From Acetobacteraceae bacterium (GTDB taxonomy: Bacteria; Pseudomonadota; Alphaproteobacteria; Acetobacterales; Acetobacteraceae), in the NCBI GenBank assembly GCA_003151425.1, contig PLXO01000099.1, positions 1-36,478 of the forward strand: a stretch of DNA of 36,478 nt, in the 5' to 3' direction. Below are positions 1 to 7,972 of the stretch, piece after piece. The translations under genes and the position numbers were made by a program. Below the pieces are notes generated by a model. It did no database searches. It worked only from the letters and a program-made list of their open reading frames with translations, and was not told the origin of the DNA. Numbering within the stretch: the first letter of the stretch is position 1; every line of letters begins with the position of its first letter.

Positions 1-24
1 CCGACCAAAACGAGAATTGCTGGT

Positions 25-553
25 GCGCCGGATGGTGTGGTCGCCGGAGCGGGGGTCGGTTCCGCGGCAGAGGGTGCGATCCGCGGAGCTCGGACAGGAC
101 CCCATACAACGGGAGACGGTGCGGCGGGTGGTGTGGCTGCCGGAGCGGGGCCGGTTCCGCGGCAGGGGGTGCGATCCGCGGAGCTCGGACAGGACCCCAT
201 ACAACGGGAGACGGTCCGGCCGGGCGGGGTGGACGCCAGGGTGGGGCCGGTTCCGCGGCAGGGGGTGCGATCCGCGTAGCTCGGACAGGACCCCATACAA
301 CGGGAGACGGTGCGGCGGATGGTGTGGCTGCCGGAGCGGGGTCGATACCTGGGCAAGGGCGCGGCCGGCCGACCTCGGACGATACCCCATACTGAGCCTG
401 CCACCGGGCGCTTGTCCCGGTGGGGAGACGGTGCGCCGGATGGGGTGGCTCCGGGGCGGGATCGGTTCCTGGGCAGGCGGCACGGGCCGAGGGGCTCGGA
501 CGAGACTCCCTACCGACCCTGCCACCGGGCTGTTGGCTCGGCGACGAGGCGGT
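25..553. repeat. Five-unit tandem repeat array upstream of tatB
   Basis: Five imperfect head-to-tail units lie at about 25-120, 121-215, 216-311, 312-432 and 433-553. Each begins with a GCGCCGGATGGTGTGG-like box and ends in GAGACGGT or a variant. The first three are 95-96 bp and share the core CTCGGACAGGACCCCATAC. The last two are 121 bp, diverged, and carry an extra GCCTGCCACCGGGC segment. The unit lengths are not all multiples of three, so the long open frames across the array are not convincing as protein. The stretch from 554 to 710 has no supported gene and leads straight into tatB. Confidence 0.85.
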
Positions 554-710
554 GATGCGTCCGACCGAGTGGATGGCGTCCATCCCTTCCGGCCTTCCAC
601 CTCTCCCCCCAACCTTGATCCGCTTTGCGGCAAAGCCCTCAAGGGCAGGTGGAGACCAGCGGGGCGGTCGGCTACTAGCCACCGGTCCCTGATGCCTGCT
701 AGCTGGCGCC

Positions 711-1337
711 ATGTTTGATTTTGCCTGGTCCGAAATGGCGGTCATCGCCGCGGTTGCCCTGGTGCTGATCGGCCCCAAGGACATGCCGGTGGCGATTCGC
801 AGCATCACCGGCATGATCAAGAAGGCCCGCCGCATGGCCGGCGAGTTCCAGACCCATGTCGACGAGATGCTGCGCGAGGCGAACCTCGACGACGTCAAGA
901 GCACGCTCAACGAGATCCGCAACTTCGACCTGAAGTCCGAGATGGAGCGCCACGTCGATCCGGACGGGTCGCTGCGCAGCACCTTCGCGGACAACCCGCT
1001 GGAGCCCACGCCGCCGGTGGTGACCGAGGACGCCGCGACGGCGGCCGTGGCGGTGGGCGTTGCGGAGCCGCTGGGCGAACCGGCCCTCGACGCGCCGGTT
1101 GACCCGCTGGCAGCCGCCGGCGTGCCACAAGTCATCATGCCGCCCGCCTTCATGCCCCCGGGTGCGGTGCCGCCCAGTATCCCGACCCCGGCGCCGGACG
1201 ACGCGACCGAGCCGCCCGCGTTCATCCCGCCCGAGATGGTCAGCGCCGCCCGCGCCAGAGATGCCCGGCTGGGGAATGCCCCCGTGGGGCATGGCCATAT
1301 CGGGAGTGCCCACTTGGGATATGGCGCGCCAAGATGA
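711..1337 (+). CDS. tatB: Sec-independent protein translocase subunit TatB
   Basis: TatB is part of the twin-arginine translocon that moves folded proteins across the inner membrane, where it acts with TatC in signal-peptide recognition. The N-terminus is typical: MFDFAWSEMAVIAAVALVLI with Glu8, one membrane helix (about residues 8-21), then the GPK hinge and an amphipathic helix (PVAIRSITGMIKKARRMAG). A charged stretch extends to about residue 90, followed by a Pro/Ala-rich tail to 208 that is probably disordered. The stop codon overlaps the tatC start (ATGA at 1334-1337), so the two are translationally coupled. No strong Shine-Dalgarno is visible before 711. tatA is not in the window and may lie just upstream. 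Confidence 0.93.
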   Translation: MFDFAWSEMAVIAAVALVLIGPKDMPVAIRSITGMIKKARRMAGEFQTHVDEMLREANLDDVKSTLNEIRNFDLKSEMERHVDPDGSLRSTFADNPLEPTPPVVTEDAATAAVAVGVAEPLGEPALDAPVDPLAAAGVPQVIMPPAFMPPGAVPPSIPTPAPDDATEPPAFIPPEMVSAARARDARLGNAPVGHGHIGSAHLGYGAPR

Positions 1338-2122
1338 GCGAGACCGAGACCAGCGATCCGATCAACGACAAGCCGATGCCGCTGCTCGACCATCTGCTGG
1401 AGCTGCGGCGCCGGCTGATGTGGTCGATCGTGGCGTTCTTCGTCGCCTTCGTCGTGTGCTACTATTTCTCCGCGTCGATCTATTCCTTCCTGGCGCGCCC
1501 ACTGGCCGACGTGCTGCGCGCCCAGGGCGGGCAGGATGCGCCGCACCTGATCTACACGCAGCTTTACGAAGCGTTCTTCACGCAGATCAAGCTGGCGATG
1601 TTCGGCGGGTTGTTTGTTGCGTTTCCGGTTATCGCCGGGCAGCTCTGGCTGTTCGTGGCACCCGGGCTGTACCGTAGCGAGAAGCACGCGCTGCTGCCGT
1701 TCCTGGCGGCCACGCCGGTGCTGTTCCTGATGGGCGCGGCGCTGGCCTACTACTTCGTGTTTCCGTTCGCCTGGAAGTTCTTCGCCAGCTTCCAGACGCA
1801 GACCGGCGCAGGCGGCATCGGGATCGAGCTGCTGCCGCGCGTCGGCGAATATCTCGACCTGGTGATGCGGATGATCATCGCGTTCGGCATCACGTTTCAG
1901 CTGCCGGTGCTGCTGACGCTGCTGGCGAAGGTGGGGATCGTCACGTCGAAGGGGCTGGGGCGGTTCCGTCGTTACGCTTATGTCGGCATGTTCGTTGTCG
2001 CGGCGGTGCTGGCGCCCCCCGACGTGATCACCCAGTGCGGCCTCGCATTGCCACTGATCGCGCTGTACGAGATTTCGATCATCGCGGCGCGGATGGTCGA
2101 ACCGAAACCTGTCGGGGTTTGA
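1334..2122 (+). CDS. tatC: Sec-independent protein translocase subunit TatC
   Basis: TatC is the polytopic core of the twin-arginine translocase and the primary receptor for the RR signal peptide. The 262 residues match the family length and contain six predicted membrane segments. The N-terminal signature [17 protein letters not shown] is present, as are the conserved loop [17 protein letters not shown] and the [13 protein letters not shown] segment before the third helix. The start is fixed by the 4-bp ATGA overlap with tatB. serS begins four bases after its stop codon, so tatB-tatC-serS looks like one transcript. Confidence 0.96.
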   Translation: MSETETSDPINDKPMPLLDHLLELRRRLMWSIVAFFVAFVVCYYFSASIYSFLARPLADVLRAQGGQDAPHLIYTQLYEAFFTQIKLAMFGGLFVAFPVIAGQLWLFVAPGLYRSEKHALLPFLAATPVLFLMGAALAYYFVFPFAWKFFASFQTQTGAGGIGIELLPRVGEYLDLVMRMIIAFGITFQLPVLLTLLAKVGIVTSKGLGRFRRYAYVGMFVVAAVLAPPDVITQCGLALPLIALYEISIIAARMVEPKPVGV

Positions 2123-2126
2123 AACG

Positions 2127-3416
2127 ATGCATGACATCCGCGTGGTCCGCGCCGATCCCTCTGGCTTCGATGCCGCGATGGCGCGGCGCGGGCTGGCCGG
2201 GGTCTCGGCGCGGCTGCTGGCGTGGGACACCGAGCGGCGCGCCGCGCTGACCGTCGTGCAGGAGAAGCAGGCGCGGCGCAACGTGATCTCGCGCGAGGTG
2301 GGGCAGGGCAAGCGCACCGGCGCCGACACCGCGGCGCTGGAGGCCGAGGCCACGTCGTTGCGGGCCGAGATGGAAGGGATGGAGACCCGCGCTGCGGCGT
2401 TGGAGACGCAGATCCGCGGCGAGCTGGAAGGGCTGCCCAATATTCTCGATCCCGAGGTGCCGGACGGGGCGGACGAGGGCGCCAATGTCGTGCTGGCGCA
2501 GCATGGCTCACCGCGCGACCTGGGGTTCGCGCCAAAACAGCATTTCGAGCTGGGCGAGGCGCTCGGGCTGATGGATTTCGCCGCGGCGTCGAAGATGGCC
2601 GGGCCGCGCTTCGTGGTGTTGCGCGGCGCGCTGGCGCGGCTGGAGCGGGCGCTGGGGCAGTTCATGCTCGATCTGCACACACGCGAGCACGGCTACACCG
2701 AGATGGTGGTGCCCTCGCTGGTCAACGACGCGACCGCCTACGGCACTGACAAACTCCCAAAATTCGCCGACACGATGTTCCAGACCACGGACGGGCGCTG
2801 GCTGATTCCGACCGCGGAGGTGCCGCTGACGGCGATGGTGATGGGCGAGGTCGTCGCCGAGGCGGCGTTGCCGATGCGGCTGACCGCGCTGACCGATTGC
2901 TTTCGGAGCGAGGCGGGGGCGGCGGGGCGCGACACGCGCGGCATGCTGCGCCAGCACCAGTTTCGAAAGGTCGAGATGGTTTCGATCACGCATCCGGACC
3001 GCAGCGATGAAGAGCACGAGCGGATGACGCGCTGCGCCGAGGAGGTGCTGCGCCGGCTGGAAGTGCCGTTCCGTCGCGTCGTGCTGAGCAGCGGGGACAC
3101 CGGGTTTGGTGCGGCGAAGACGTTCGATCTGGAGGTGTGGCTGCCAGGCCAGCAGGCGTGGCGGGAGGTCAGTTCGTGCTCCAACACGCGGGGGTTCCAG
3201 GCGCGGCGGATGAACGCGCGGTTCCGTGCGGCGGACGGCAAGGGTGTCGCGCATGTGCACACGCTGAATGGGTCGGGGGTCGCGTTGGGGCGGGCGCTGA
3301 TCGCGGTGATGGAGAACCACCAGCAGGGCGACGGGTCGATCCGGGTGCCCGAGGTGCTGTGGCCGTACATGGGTGGCAATGCGGGGGCGGCGGAGGTGAT
3401 CAGCGCGGTGTCGTGA
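2127..3416 (+). CDS. serS: Serine--tRNA ligase
   Basis: This class II aminoacyl-tRNA synthetase charges tRNA(Ser) and tRNA(Sec) with serine in the cytoplasm. Its 429 residues are normal for bacterial SerRS. An N-terminal antiparallel coiled-coil arm (about residues 30-105, Arg/Glu/Ala-rich) binds the tRNA long variable arm. It is followed by the class II core with motif 2 ([20 protein letters not shown], then FRKVEM) and motif 3 near the C-terminus ([18 protein letters not shown]). The TAE of [10 protein letters not shown] is the conserved serine-binding element. The gene is closely packed behind tatC. SerS beside the Tat genes is common in alphaproteobacteria. Confidence 0.96.
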   Translation: MHDIRVVRADPSGFDAAMARRGLAGVSARLLAWDTERRAALTVVQEKQARRNVISREVGQGKRTGADTAALEAEATSLRAEMEGMETRAAALETQIRGELEGLPNILDPEVPDGADEGANVVLAQHGSPRDLGFAPKQHFELGEALGLMDFAAASKMAGPRFVVLRGALARLERALGQFMLDLHTREHGYTEMVVPSLVNDATAYGTDKLPKFADTMFQTTDGRWLIPTAEVPLTAMVMGEVVAEAALPMRLTALTDCFRSEAGAAGRDTRGMLRQHQFRKVEMVSITHPDRSDEEHERMTRCAEEVLRRLEVPFRRVVLSSGDTGFGAAKTFDLEVWLPGQQAWREVSSCSNTRGFQARRMNARFRAADGKGVAHVHTLNGSGVALGRALIAVMENHQQGDGSIRVPEVLWPYMGGNAGAAEVISAVS

Positions 3417-3524
3417 ACATAGTGACCGCCATCACAATGTTGCGACGTCAGCCCGGGTCTATCCAATGCGGACTGAACACGGCTGTCTTTCGATGCTGAT
3501 TCAAACCATACGGAGGGACGGGCA

Positions 3525-4013
3525 GTGGCCGATACGCTGGTCAATGTGAAAGCCGATACGATCGAGGACTTCCTGAAGAACGCGCAGGCCGCAATCCGGG
3601 AGGGCAAGGGCGAGATCGGCGTGACCACCTACGTGATTACGCCGAAAGTCAGCTACGACAACAAAAAGGTCAAGAAGATCGACTTCAGCGTGAAGATCGA
3701 CATCAAACGTGCCCACTGGTCCGGCGGCAAGGCCGATGATCGGCACAAGAAAGCGATCGAAACCGCCGAGGACCTGAATGCTGACCACGAGGAGAAGCAC
3801 CGCAAGCTCGCGCAGGACATCTGCGACAAGATGTTCAAGGATGCGGAGAAGGATCTGGTCGGCAAGTCCAGCAAGGAGGTCGATGCCAAGATAGCCGAGA
3901 TCAAGAAGGCGGTCGACAAGGCCTACGCTGATCTCGACAAGAAGGAAGGCGCGGTCGAGTTCGACGACGACGAGTCCAAGGACACGATCAGCGTCAAATT
4001 GACCGGTGCCTGA
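3525..4013 (+). CDS. DUF922-like protein with HExxH motif
   Basis: A 162-residue, lysine- and aspartate-rich protein of unproven function. It starts at GTG with a clear ribosome site (GGAGGGA, about 3512). Residues 88-92 read HEEKH, a zinc-protease-type HExxH, inside a helical stretch (ADHEEKHRKLAQ). The layout, a beta-rich N-terminal half with G-x-T-x-Y (GVTTYVITP) and a conserved-looking tryptophan (HW, residues 64-65) ahead of the HExxH helix, resembles DUF922, described as predicted secreted Zn-dependent proteases. No signal peptide or membrane segment is visible, which is odd for that family. The C-terminus is acidic (EFDDDESKD). It stands alone, convergent with cysK. The family call is from memory; protease activity is inference. 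Confidence 0.72.
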   Translation: MADTLVNVKADTIEDFLKNAQAAIREGKGEIGVTTYVITPKVSYDNKKVKKIDFSVKIDIKRAHWSGGKADDRHKKAIETAEDLNADHEEKHRKLAQDICDKMFKDAEKDLVGKSSKEVDAKIAEIKKAVDKAYADLDKKEGAVEFDDDESKDTISVKLTGA

Positions 4014-4165
4014 CCGGTCACGCCGTCGCCCGCCAGATCACCATGATCATCGACGATGGCGCCGGGCAGCTTGCCGAAATCGATGAGCCGAAGGGCAGCG
4101 CAACCCCGCGCGCGATATCAACCAGCCGAACCGCTGGAACAGAGCAACCCTTCCGCCGGTTGGTA

Positions 4166-5140
4166 TCACAACCCCTCGAACAACGCCGTGGTAATGTAAC
4201 GTTCGGCGAACGACGGGATGATCGTCACGATCAGCTTGCCCGCCATCTCCGGCCGCTTCGCCACCTTCAGTGTTGCTGCCAGTGCGGCACCCGAGGAGAT
4301 GCCGCCGGGGATACCCTCGGTCCGCGCCAGCCGGCGCGCCTGGGCGAAGCTTTCCTCGTTCGTTACTTGGATGATCTCGTCGATCAGGCTGGTATCGAGC
4401 ACCTCGGGCACGAAGCCGGCGCCAATGCCCTGGATCGGGTGTGGGCCCGGCGCTCCGCCGGACAGCACCGGGCTGGCCGCCGGTTCGATCGCGATCATCT
4501 TCAGCCCCGGCTTGCGCGGCTTCAGCGCCTGGGCGCAGCCGGTCAGCGTGCCGCCGGTGCCGATGCCGGAGACGATGGCGTCCACCTTGCCCGCGGTGTC
4601 GTGCCAGATCTCCTCGGCGGTGGTGCGCACATGGATCGCCGGATTGGCTGGGTTGGCGAACTGGTTGGGCATCACCGCGCCCGGCGTCGCCGCCAGCAGT
4701 TCGTTCGCCTTGGCTATCGCGCCGTTCATGCCCTTCTCGCGCGGCGTCAGCACCAGTTCGGCGCCGAAATAGGCGAGCATCTTGCGCCGCTCGATCGACA
4801 CGCTCTCCGGCATCGTCAGCACCAGCTTGTAGCCGCGCGCGGCGCACACGAACGCCAGGCCGATGCCGGTGTTGCCGGAGGTCGGTTCGATCAGCGTGGC
4901 GCCGTGTGCCAGCTTGCCGGCTTCCTCCAGCGCCAGAATCATGCTGACGCCGATACGGTCCTTGACGCTGGCGATCGGGTTGAAGAATTCCAGCTTGAGG
5001 CAGATGTCGGCGGTGACGCCTTCCTCGGCGGCGATCTTCGGGATGCGGACGAGCGGCGTGTTGCCGATGGTCTCGGCGATGCTGTCGTAGATGCGTCCGC
5101 GCAACGGACGGTCGAAAACGAGCGGCTTCGGCGTGGCCAT
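4166..5140 (-). CDS. cysK: Cysteine synthase A (O-acetylserine sulfhydrylase)
   Basis: This PLP enzyme makes L-cysteine from O-acetylserine and sulfide, the last step of sulfate assimilation. The 324 residues match the CysK family. The PLP lysine lies in [11 protein letters not shown] (Lys60), the substrate loop is TSGNTG (87-92), and the phosphate-binding glycine loop is [18 protein letters not shown], further on, is also conserved. The start ATG at 5140 is preceded by a good ribosome site (AAAGGA). Upstream on the same strand is the 2OG-Fe(II) oxygenase gene; the 208-bp gap contains a hairpin repeat, so separate transcription is likely. Confidence 0.95.
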   Translation of the reverse strand: MATPKPLVFDRPLRGRIYDSIAETIGNTPLVRIPKIAAEEGVTADICLKLEFFNPIASVKDRIGVSMILALEEAGKLAHGATLIEPTSGNTGIGLAFVCAARGYKLVLTMPESVSIERRKMLAYFGAELVLTPREKGMNGAIAKANELLAATPGAVMPNQFANPANPAIHVRTTAEEIWHDTAGKVDAIVSGIGTGGTLTGCAQALKPRKPGLKMIAIEPAASPVLSGGAPGPHPIQGIGAGFVPEVLDTSLIDEIIQVTNEESFAQARRLARTEGIPGGISSGAALAATLKVAKRPEMAGKLIVTIIPSFAERYITTALFEGL

Positions 5141-5261
5141 GGCGGGTGTTCCTTTCGCGAGATCGCAGGCCCCGCAACACCACGCCGCAAAGGCGCGGTC
5201 AACCGTCAGCAGGAATTGTCCCGCGCGTCCGGTGTCGCGATCGGTTTGTGCTGCGATGCGG

Positions 5262-5301
5262 CGGCGTGGCGGAATGCGCTTCGCTTTTCCGCCCTACGCC
5301 G
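5262..5301. repeat. Hairpin-forming dispersed repeat
   Basis: CGGCGTGGCGGAA and TTCCGCCCTACGCCG form an imperfect stem around a 12-base loop. This resembles the short palindromic intergenic repeats (GTAGGGCGGAA...TTCCGCC type) scattered in many proteobacterial genomes. It sits between the 2OG-Fe(II) oxygenase stop and the cysK start and could act as a terminator or RNA-stability element. No T-tract follows on either strand. Confidence 0.55.
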
Positions 5302-5348
5302 TGGCGCGCTGGCTTGCCATACGCACGCCGGCTACGCCGTGCGATAGC

Positions 5349-6032
5349 TTACCACGCGTATACCGGTTCGCCCGGGAAGGCCAGCTCGTGGCGCGAGCGC
5401 CACTCCGGCGCAACGTAGTTGATGATCAGCGAACGCCGCACGCCGCGGATCGGGCGGCGGGCGAAGCCATGCCAGGTGTCCGCGGCCGGCAGGAAGATCA
5501 GGCCGGTGTTGCGGGCGCCGGAACTGCGCTCGACCAGATTGTGCTGGGCGTCGAACACATCGGTGCCCCACTGTTCGGCGTCCGGATGGTCGGACAGGTA
5601 GATCAGCATGGTGAACAGCTTGGCGCCGATATCCGTGTGCGGCTCAAGCCAGAATCCATCGGTGTCCTGGCAGTATTCGATGCGCAGCGAACTGCCGGCG
5701 AGGCGGCGGCCGCAGACGTCTTGCAGCAGCGCGACCGTGGCCTCGTCCTGGAACGCCTCGGCCAATGCCTCGCAGGCGAGATGGCGCGCCCGATTCGGTT
5801 CAGAGATGAAAATGCGGGTCGTGTTGTGCGTCGCGCGCTTGCCCTGTGTGTCGTCGATCGGCGGCGTGGCGAAGGGCAGCGCGGTGACCGCGCGGCACAG
5901 TTCGCTGGGCAGCACCTGGTGCAGGGTCCAGTGCGGATACGGATCATCGGCGCGGTGCGCCATGCAGATCGCGTGACGGACATGGGCGCCGGCGGCGAGC
6001 ACCGCGCTGACGAGGGGCGGTAGACCATCCAT
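5349..6032 (-). CDS. 2-oxoglutarate/Fe(II)-dependent oxygenase family protein
   Basis: A 227-residue protein with the double-stranded beta-helix iron site of 2OG oxygenases. His132-x-Asp134 (EPHTD) and His188 (TWHGF) are the candidate metal ligands, and Arg200 in GVRRSLIINY is the likely 2-oxoglutarate anchor. It probably hydroxylates an unknown substrate, perhaps a protein or small molecule. The start is set at the internal ATG (6032) because AGGAG lies eight bases upstream of it; the longer frame to 6173 lacks support. hemN and a small ORF lie upstream on the same strand, 137 bp away. The substrate cannot be told from sequence. Confidence 0.85.
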   Translation of the reverse strand: MDGLPPLVSAVLAAGAHVRHAICMAHRADDPYPHWTLHQVLPSELCRAVTALPFATPPIDDTQGKRATHNTTRIFISEPNRARHLACEALAEAFQDEATVALLQDVCGRRLAGSSLRIEYCQDTDGFWLEPHTDIGAKLFTMLIYLSDHPDAEQWGTDVFDAQHNLVERSSGARNTGLIFLPAADTWHGFARRPIRGVRRSLIINYVAPEWRSRHELAFPGEPVYAW

Positions 6033-6169
6033 CGGGTAATCTCCTGTCCTGCCCCCTGCGTTCGTTGCCGTTTGCAGCCAACGCAGGACATCGGCAGGGC
6101 GTTGAACACCAAAAGCTGGCGGCCCGATCCCGCCTCCGGTCGTGGCGAGGAACTTCGGAACCGGGCGCA

Positions 6170-6295
6170 TCAAGCGGCGAACAGGCGCTTCACGCCGACC
6201 GAAACAGTGTGGCGCAGCGTCTCGTGCCTTGCCGCGGCGGAAACCATCGGCGTGTCGGCGAATCCCTCGTCATCGAACCCCTCGTCATCGAGCAT
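6170..6295 (-). CDS. Possible 41-residue protein coupled to hemN
   Basis: The ATG at 6295 lies two bases past the hemN stop (6298-6300), giving tight spacing that would suit translational coupling. The product would be 41 residues with a doubled DDEGF sequence at its N-terminus, caused by a 15-bp tandem duplication (6261-6290), and a short basic C-terminus (GVKRLFAA). It has no recognisable domain. It may be a small accessory protein of the hemN transcript or simply noncoding sequence; only position and open frame support it. Confidence 0.35.
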   Translation of the reverse strand: MLDDEGFDDEGFADTPMVSAAARHETLRHTVSVGVKRLFAA

Positions 6296-6297
6296 GA

Positions 6298-7650
6298 TCA
6301 GACCGCGGCGGAGTGGCGGCCGACGCCGGTCCTCAAATACGTGTCGAAGGCGGCGGCGACGCCGCGCACGAACGGGCGGCCGGTGTGGGTGACCGTCAGC
6401 ACGTAGCCGGTCCACCGCACCAGCCCATCGCGTGCCATCGCCTGCAGCGCGGGGGCGGCATCCATGAGCGTGCCGGGGTCGGCGTTGTGTTGCGCCGCGA
6501 CGGCGGCGAGATCGACGGCGAAGTCGCACATGATCCGCTCGATGACCGCGCGGCGCAGCCCGTCCTCCGCGGTCAGGGTGACGCCGCGCGCAACGGGCAG
6601 GCGGCCGGCCTCGACCGCCTCCCGCCATCCGGGCACGCCGGGGGCGTTCTGCACGTAGCCCTGCGGCAGCGAGCCGATCGAGGAGGCGCCAAGGCCCAGC
6701 AGCACCGGCGCGTCATCCGAGGTGTAGCCCTGGAAGTTGCGCCGCAGCCGTCCGGTGCGGGCGGCGACGGCGAGCGCGTCGGACGGGCGGGCGAAATGAT
6801 CAAGGCCGATCGCGTCATAGCCGGCGCCGGTGATCACCCGCTCGGCAGCCTCGCGCTGCGCGTAGCGCTCGGCGGAGCCGGGCAGCGCGTCTTGTGGCAG
6901 CAGTGCCTGCTGCTTCTTCATCCAGGGAACATGGGCGTAGCCGAACACCGCGAGGCGGTCGGGCTGGATCGCCAGCGCGCTGCCGACGGTGGCCGCCACA
7001 CCTTCCACGGTCTGGTACGGCAGGCCGTAGATCAGGTCGAGATTGATCGAGCCGACGCCGATGCCGCGCAGGCGCACCGCGCAGTCCGCGGTGGTTGCAT
7101 AGGACTGGATGCGCCCGATCGCGCGCTGCACCGCGGGATCGAAATCCTGCACGCCGAGGCTGGCGCGGGTGGTGCCGATGCTGGCGAGGCCGGCGAGTGC
7201 GGCATCGTCGAGGGTACGCGGATCGATCTCGACCGCGATCTCGGTATCCGGCAACAGATGAAACCGTTGGCGCAGCCGTGCGCTGACGGCTTCCATGCAC
7301 TCGGCCGGCAGCGCGTGTGGCGTGCCGCCGCCCCAGGCGATGTGGCGCACTTGCAGGCGGTGGCCGATGGCATCGGCGAGCAGGTCGATCTCGGCGAGCA
7401 GGGTGCGGGCGTAGGCGATCAACGGCTCCGGCCGGTGCACCGCCGCGGTGTGGCAGCCGCAGAACAGGCAGAGCTGCGCGCAGAACGGCACGTGCAGATA
7501 GAGCGACAGCGCGGTGTCCACCGGAAGCGCGCGCAGCCATCCGGCATAGGTCGGCCCGTCGACCGCGGCGGAGAAGTGCGGTGCCGTCGGATAGCTGGTG
7601 TAGCGCGGCACGCGCTGGTCGTAGGCGGCGATCAGGTCGGCGAGCCTCAT
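6298..7650 (-). CDS. hemN: Oxygen-independent coproporphyrinogen III oxidase
   Basis: HemN decarboxylates coproporphyrinogen III to protoporphyrinogen IX without oxygen, using a 4Fe-4S cluster and S-adenosylmethionine. The 450-residue protein has the N-terminal RYTSYPTAPHF signature and the radical SAM motif C57-x3-C61-x2-C64 plus Cys66 (VPFCAQLCLFCGC). It also has GGGTP (SAM binding) and NLDLIYGLPYQT. The start is placed at the ATG at 7650; a longer frame begins with TTG inside an FNR-type dyad, which argues against it. The two dyads upstream suggest induction under low oxygen. The last gene of the transcript may be the small ORF that follows. Confidence 0.93.
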   Translation of the reverse strand: MRLADLIAAYDQRVPRYTSYPTAPHFSAAVDGPTYAGWLRALPVDTALSLYLHVPFCAQLCLFCGCHTAAVHRPEPLIAYARTLLAEIDLLADAIGHRLQVRHIAWGGGTPHALPAECMEAVSARLRQRFHLLPDTEIAVEIDPRTLDDAALAGLASIGTTRASLGVQDFDPAVQRAIGRIQSYATTADCAVRLRGIGVGSINLDLIYGLPYQTVEGVAATVGSALAIQPDRLAVFGYAHVPWMKKQQALLPQDALPGSAERYAQREAAERVITGAGYDAIGLDHFARPSDALAVAARTGRLRRNFQGYTSDDAPVLLGLGASSIGSLPQGYVQNAPGVPGWREAVEAGRLPVARGVTLTAEDGLRRAVIERIMCDFAVDLAAVAAQHNADPGTLMDAAPALQAMARDGLVRWTGYVLTVTHTGRPFVRGVAAAFDTYLRTGVGRHSAAV

Positions 7651-7684
7651 GGCGGAAGGTTGGGCCGGAAGCGGGGGTTCCGCT

Positions 7685-7698
7685 TTGATCTGGATCAA
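7685..7698. promoter_or_regulatory. FNR/CRP-family binding site, proximal (TTGAT-N4-ATCAA)
   Basis: TTGATCTGGATCAA is a perfect match to the symmetric FNR/Anr/FixK consensus. It is centred about 42 bp upstream of the hemN ATG. FNR-type control of hemN is well established in proteobacteria. Its use here is inferred from sequence and position only. Confidence 0.8.
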
Positions 7699-7727
7699 CG
7701 GGCGAATTTGCTGGCGTGTTGCGGGTT

Positions 7728-7741
7728 TTGACCCAAATCAA
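7728..7741. promoter_or_regulatory. FNR/CRP-family binding site, distal (TTGAC-N4-ATCAA)
   Basis: TTGACCCAAATCAA matches the FNR-family consensus with one deviation in the left half. Its centre is 43 bp from that of the perfect box at 7685-7698, about four helical turns, so two dimers could sit on the same DNA face. It probably belongs to the same hemN promoter. Confidence 0.65.
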
Positions 7742-7972
7742 ATGCACCGCTTTCGTGGCGGCTAGGATGCTGGCGACGCATGCGGCCCCCTGTGAGCGGT
7801 GTCCCCATGCACGATCAGCGTCGCCACGATTGCTCCTCCCTTGTGTTGGCGTATCGATAGCACGAGTCCCGCCGGTCGGGAGCGCGGCGAGACCAGCCAC
7901 GACCGTCCCCGCCGGTCGCGCGACGCGGTCGCCAGGGGACCTGACGCGCTGATCTTGCCGCGGCGCCGCATG
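7742..7972. other. Intergenic stretch between hemN and the HGGxSTG gene
   Basis: The gap of 322 bp from the hemN start (7650) to the HGGxSTG stop (7973) carries the two FNR-type boxes at its hemN end. In the rest (7742-7972) no gene, clear terminator or repeat could be supported on either strand. Confidence 0.5.

Noticed and set aside
25-553. CRISPR-like appearance of the repeats
   Set aside because: Units are long, imperfect and contiguous without unique spacers.
17-718. 233-residue open frame across the repeat array
   Set aside because: Its frame shifts between repeat units, composition is extreme, and it runs into tatB; GC-rich repeats give open frames by chance.
4043-5347. Long plus-strand frame opposite cysK
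   Set aside because: It is the antisense of a clearly homologous gene and has no family resemblance.
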